Part shown: positions 61,144-64,000 of the stretch, one piece after another
Layout: the number at the start of each line of letters is the position of its first letter
Numbering within the stretch: the stretch's first letter is position 1
Origin: Paracoccus sp. JM45
GTDB lineage: Bacteria; Pseudomonadota; Alphaproteobacteria; Rhodobacterales; Rhodobacteraceae
Length of the DNA: 64,000 nucleotides
Direction of reading: 5' to 3'
Assembly: GCF_003590715.1 (NCBI RefSeq)
Contig: NZ_QQVY01000007.1
Coordinates: 1-64,000, forward strand
Position numbers and translations under genes: made by a program
Notes under the pieces: model-generated
What the model saw: only the letters and a program-made list of their open reading frames with translations
The model's database searches: none
Told to the model about the DNA's origin: nothing

Positions 61144-61549
61144 TATACATTCTCGATAAATTGGTTTTGCAATCCAAGGGTCTGACCGGACGCTTGATCC
61201 GCACGACCCAATAATCCAACGGAATGTCCAACCGCCGGTTCCGCATAAAGCTAACTTAAGTCAAGTTCAGGATGCAAGTTGGGCAGGAATGCATAGGTGT
61301 GCTGATGATAAAAGAAATTTAAACAACAGGTTGTCTTGATAGACTGCATCCAAATGGGGCTTTATTCGAAATTGATGCGCCAAGTTATTTACGAAAAAAC
61401 AGGCAGATCAGGCGATTGTGAACAGTTCCCGGTACAACCTCAGGCGGCTAAAGGCCCCGATTTTCGGTCTTCAAATCAGAAATCGGAATGCATTGTAGCG
61501 GTTAGTTCTGCCCCGACCAATTTTTGGTGGTCGGGGCAGAACGCGGTTT
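61144..61549. other. 406-bp intergenic region
   Basis: Promoter region of the glucose dehydrogenase genes on the right, and 3' flank of putA with a strong hairpin (separate entry) at 61505-61542. I see no gene in between; an open stretch from 61336 on the forward strand runs into the hairpin and putA and is not supported. Confidence 0.6.
61505..61542 (-). terminator. putA terminator hairpin
   Basis: GTTCTGCCCCGACCA (61505-61519) pairs perfectly with TGGTCGGGGCAGAAC (61528-61542), a 15-bp stem with an 8-nt loop, 7 bp after the putA stop. The T-run lies on the forward-strand side (GCGGTTTTT), so it also could end forward transcripts. Confidence 0.8.
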
Positions 61550-64000
61550 TTAGCTTGCCAGCAATGCGGCGTTGCCACCCGCAGCTGTGGTGTCCACACA
61601 AAGATGACGTTCGTGGCACACATGGGCGACATCGGGCATGGCTGTAACCAGCGTCACAATCGCGCCTTTTCTTTTGCTAAGCTGGCGTGCGTATTGGCGG
61701 CCCCTTTCTGCATCACCCCACCAGAGGACTGCGGCAAGGTCAGGTATTGTCGTCAATGATGCCTCATCGCCTTCCACCGGTCTGCCGCCCAGGGCGCGAA
61801 CTGCCTCTGTCTGGGCGCGAAGGTTTGTGGCGTCGGGTCCAAGGCACAGCACCGGACCGCGCGGCATGACGCTTAGTTGGTTCAGTTCTCCGGTGGGGCC
61901 GGGCAAAAGGGTGACAGCGTCTGGTTTCGTGAATTGCTGCGGTGCAAAAAAGCGCGGCAGGTATCTCGGACCGCCCGCTTTGGGACCGGTGCCTGACAAA
62001 CCCTCGCCCCCGAAAGGCTGGCTGCCGACGGTCGCGCCGACCTGATTGCGGTTGACATAGATGTTGCCGACATGGATCGCCTTGGTCACCTGTTCGACCC
62101 TGCTGTCGATACGGGTGTGCAGACCGAAGGTCAGGCCGTATCCACGCGCATTGATGTCCTGAACAACCTTATCCAGATCACGCGCCTTATAGGTGGCAAC
62201 ATGAAGCACGGGGCCGAAAATCTCGCGTGGCAGATCATGGATGCCGGACACGCAGATCAGGGACGGCGCGACGAAATGGCCGGTATCGGGCACTGCAAGA
62301 CGGTGCAGGATATCGGCCTGTCTTTCGTGAAGATAGGCGTTGATCTGGTCGCGGGCATCCTGATCGATAACCGGCCCCACATCGGTGGACAGATCCCAAG
62401 GGTCGCCGACACGCAGCAGATCCATCGCGCCTTGGATCATCCGGATGACCTGTGGGGCGACATCCTCTTGCACGTAGAGGCAGCGCAGCGCTGAACACCG
62501 TTGTCCCGCCGAACGGAAGCTGGAGGCGATGATATCGCGCACCGCCTGTTCGGGCAGGGCGCTGCTGTCCACGATCATGGCATTCAATCCGCCGGTTTCT
62601 GCAACCAATGGCGTGCCGGGCGCCATGTGATCGGCCATGCTGCTGGCGATCATTTGCGCGGTTTCGGTCGAACCGGTGAAGACCACGCCGGAAACACCAT
62701 CGGATTTCGTCAGCGCCGCGCCGACCGTTTGACCGTCGCCGGGCAGCAATTGCAGCGCCGATGTCGGAACGCCGGCCATATGAAGCAACGATGTTGCATA
62801 TGCTGCCACCAAGGAGGTCTGTTCGGCTGGCTTGGCCAGCACCGCATTCCCCGCCATCAACGCCGCCGAGATCTGTCCGGTAAAGATGGCCAGCGGGAAA
62901 TTCCAGGGGCTGATGGCGACAATGGTCCCGCGGGCAGCATCATCGCAACCCTCACCCTGCTGCGCGTAATAGCGCAGAAAATCGACCGCTTCGCGCAACT
63001 CTGCAACCGCGTCGTTCAATGTCTTTCCCGCTTCACGCGCCAGAATGCCGAAAAGCGGACCAAATTCGGCTTCGTAAAGATCGGCGGCGCGTCGCAGGAC
63101 CGCGGCGCGTTCGGATGCGGGCGCATCCCATACTCGGGCATCCGCGACGGCACGGTTCACGGTGGCTGTATCGGCCATCGTGATTTCGGCCAGAACTGTC
63201 CCGTCGGCAGGATTCACAACTGGTCGGGTTTCGCCGGTGGCAGGACGCAGGGTCAGTGGATCTGCATCGGCAATCGCACCGTCACGCGCGGCAGCAATGC
63301 GGTCCAATACGTCGTGCGCATTCAGATCGAACCCCTGCGAATTGACCCGATCCGCACCATAAATTGCATCCGGTTTGACCAGCGATGCTGGGGGCGTTGC
63401 CGTTGCCAAAGCCTCGAAGGGGTCTTGCGCGACCTGCGCCGGTGTGACGTCCTCATCGACGATCTGGTTCACAAAGCTGCTGTTCGCGCCGTTTTCCAGC
63501 AAACGCCGCACCAGATAGGCCAACAGGTCATGATGTGCGCCGACGGGGGCATAGATGCGGCAAGCTGTGCTGTGATCGCGCAGGACAATGTCATGCAAAC
63601 GTTCGCCCATTCCGTGCAGCCGCTGGAATTCATAGTCATGCCCCGATGCCATATCCAGCACGGCGGCGACAGAATGCGCGTTATGCGTGGCAAATTGCGG
63701 ATAAATCCGGTCGTTCATTCCCAGCAACTTGCGGGCCAGCGCGATATAGCTGACATCGGTGCTCGTCTTGGTGGTGAACAGCGGAAAGCCGTCAAACCCC
63801 TCGACCTGTGCATGTTTGATTTCTGTGTCCCAATAGGCACCTTTGACCAAGCGCACCATGATGCGGCGGTCAAGTTCGGTGGCTTGGGCATAAAGCCAGT
63901 CGATGGCGGCACCGGCACGCTTGCCGTAGGCTTGGACCACCACGCCGAAACCGTCCCATCCCGACAGCGAAGGATTGGCCAGAACCGCATGAATCACCCG
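61550..64000 (-). CDS. putA: Bifunctional proline dehydrogenase/P5C dehydrogenase PutA (5' end outside window)
   Basis: 817 codons are visible; the N-terminus lies beyond the window end. The first 200 residues are the FAD proline-dehydrogenase barrel end (IMVRLVKGAYWDTEIKHAQV, YPQFATHNAHSVAAVLDMA, FQRLHGMGERLHDIV, YAPVGAHHDLLAYLVRRLLE). The P5C dehydrogenase follows: AISPWNFPLAIFTGQISAAL, catalytic Glu in VAETGGLNAMIVDSSALPEQ, Cys in SSFRSAGQRCSALRCL, and QPFGGEGLSGTGPKAGGPRY. A C-terminal extra domain of about 130 residues (to ALLAS) places it among the trifunctional-length PutA forms. It converts proline to glutamate by substrate channelling. Confidence 0.93.
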   Translation of the reverse strand, partial: RVIHAVLANPSLSGWDGFGVVVQAYGKRAGAAIDWLYAQATELDRRIMVRLVKGAYWDTEIKHAQVEGFDGFPLFTTKTSTDVSYIALARKLLGMNDRIYPQFATHNAHSVAAVLDMASGHDYEFQRLHGMGERLHDIVLRDHSTACRIYAPVGAHHDLLAYLVRRLLENGANSSFVNQIVDEDVTPAQVAQDPFEALATATPPASLVKPDAIYGADRVNSQGFDLNAHDVLDRIAAARDGAIADADPLTLRPATGETRPVVNPADGTVLAEITMADTATVNRAVADARVWDAPASERAAVLRRAADLYEAEFGPLFGILAREAGKTLNDAVAELREAVDFLRYYAQQGEGCDDAARGTIVAISPWNFPLAIFTGQISAALMAGNAVLAKPAEQTSLVAAYATSLLHMAGVPTSALQLLPGDGQTVGAALTKSDGVSGVVFTGSTETAQMIASSMADHMAPGTPLVAETGGLNAMIVDSSALPEQAVRDIIASSFRSAGQRCSALRCLYVQEDVAPQVIRMIQGAMDLLRVGDPWDLSTDVGPVIDQDARDQINAYLHERQADILHRLAVPDTGHFVAPSLICVSGIHDLPREIFGPVLHVATYKARDLDKVVQDINARGYGLTFGLHTRIDSRVEQVTKAIHVGNIYVNRNQVGATVGSQPFGGEGLSGTGPKAGGPRYLPRFFAPQQFTKPDAVTLLPGPTGELNQLSVMPRGPVLCLGPDATNLRAQTEAVRALGGRPVEGDEASLTTIPDLAAVLWWGDAERGRQYARQLSKRKGAIVTLVTAMPDVAHVCHERHLCVDTTAAGGNAALLAS

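Noticed and set aside
61336..61647. Forward open frame downstream of the glucose dehydrogenase promoter
   Set aside because: It runs through the putA terminator hairpin into antisense putA and has no recognisable product.

Overview
The window looks like accessory DNA from an alphaproteobacterium, most likely a Rhodobacterales member. Grounds: moderately high GC, alphaproteobacterial-style catabolic operons with NitT/TauT and peptide/opine ABC transporters, minCDE beside accessory genes, a trifunctional-type PutA, and many IS5/IS3 family relics. The genus cannot be fixed from sequence alone. No tRNA, rRNA, CRISPR array or replication origin was seen.

Layout. (1) 1-400: right end of an IS5-family element, cut by the window edge. 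(2) 522-20125: a LysR regulator divergent from a 15-gene one-way catabolic operon. The operon encodes a peptide/opine-type ABC importer, GMC oxidoreductase, enolase-superfamily enzyme, SDR, ACAD10/11-type acyl-CoA dehydrogenase, 3-hydroxyisobutyrate-type dehydrogenase, family III CoA-transferase, carboxymuconolactone decarboxylase-like protein, aldehyde dehydrogenase, thiolase, FadB/FadJ-like bifunctional enzyme and an ACAD11-type kinase. A second, directly oriented copy of the same IS (20273-21125) closes it, so the block resembles a composite transposon. (3) 22068-26788: polyol/tagatose module (PF08013 protein, PfkB kinase, LacI regulator, zinc alcohol dehydrogenase) with two matching CACGTG-centred operators. 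(4) 26942-29715: a graveyard of three broken transposases. (5) 29822-33450: malonate module matR-matA-matB. (6) 33845-35487: third copy of the IS plus an IS3 relic. (7) 35516-41822: GntR-regulated operon with two FAH-family hydrolases, an Ldh_2 oxidoreductase and a NitT/TauT ABC importer. (8) 41861-42706: a different, frameshifted IS5-family copy. (9) 42854-44798: minCDE. (10) 44985-46829: adenine-deaminase-like amidohydrolase. (11) 46877-52925: two YHYH-domain secreted proteins, a Cys-rich anchored protein, a BaeSR-like two-component system and a YHS protein, probably one envelope/metal-related response. (12) 52956-58450: CoA-transferase plus ThDP enzyme, TTC38-like TPR protein and OpgC-type acyltransferase. 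(13) 58534-61143: PQQ glucose dehydrogenase with its membrane anchor as a separate gene. (14) 61550-64000: 3' part of putA.

The main biological reading is as follows. The IS-flanked operon probably imports a hydroxylated organic compound and oxidises its alcohol to an acid. It then activates the acid to a CoA ester, removes a hydroxyl group by the kinase/acyl-CoA-dehydrogenase trick known from ACAD10/11 and levulinate catabolism, and finishes by beta-oxidation. The substrate is unknown.
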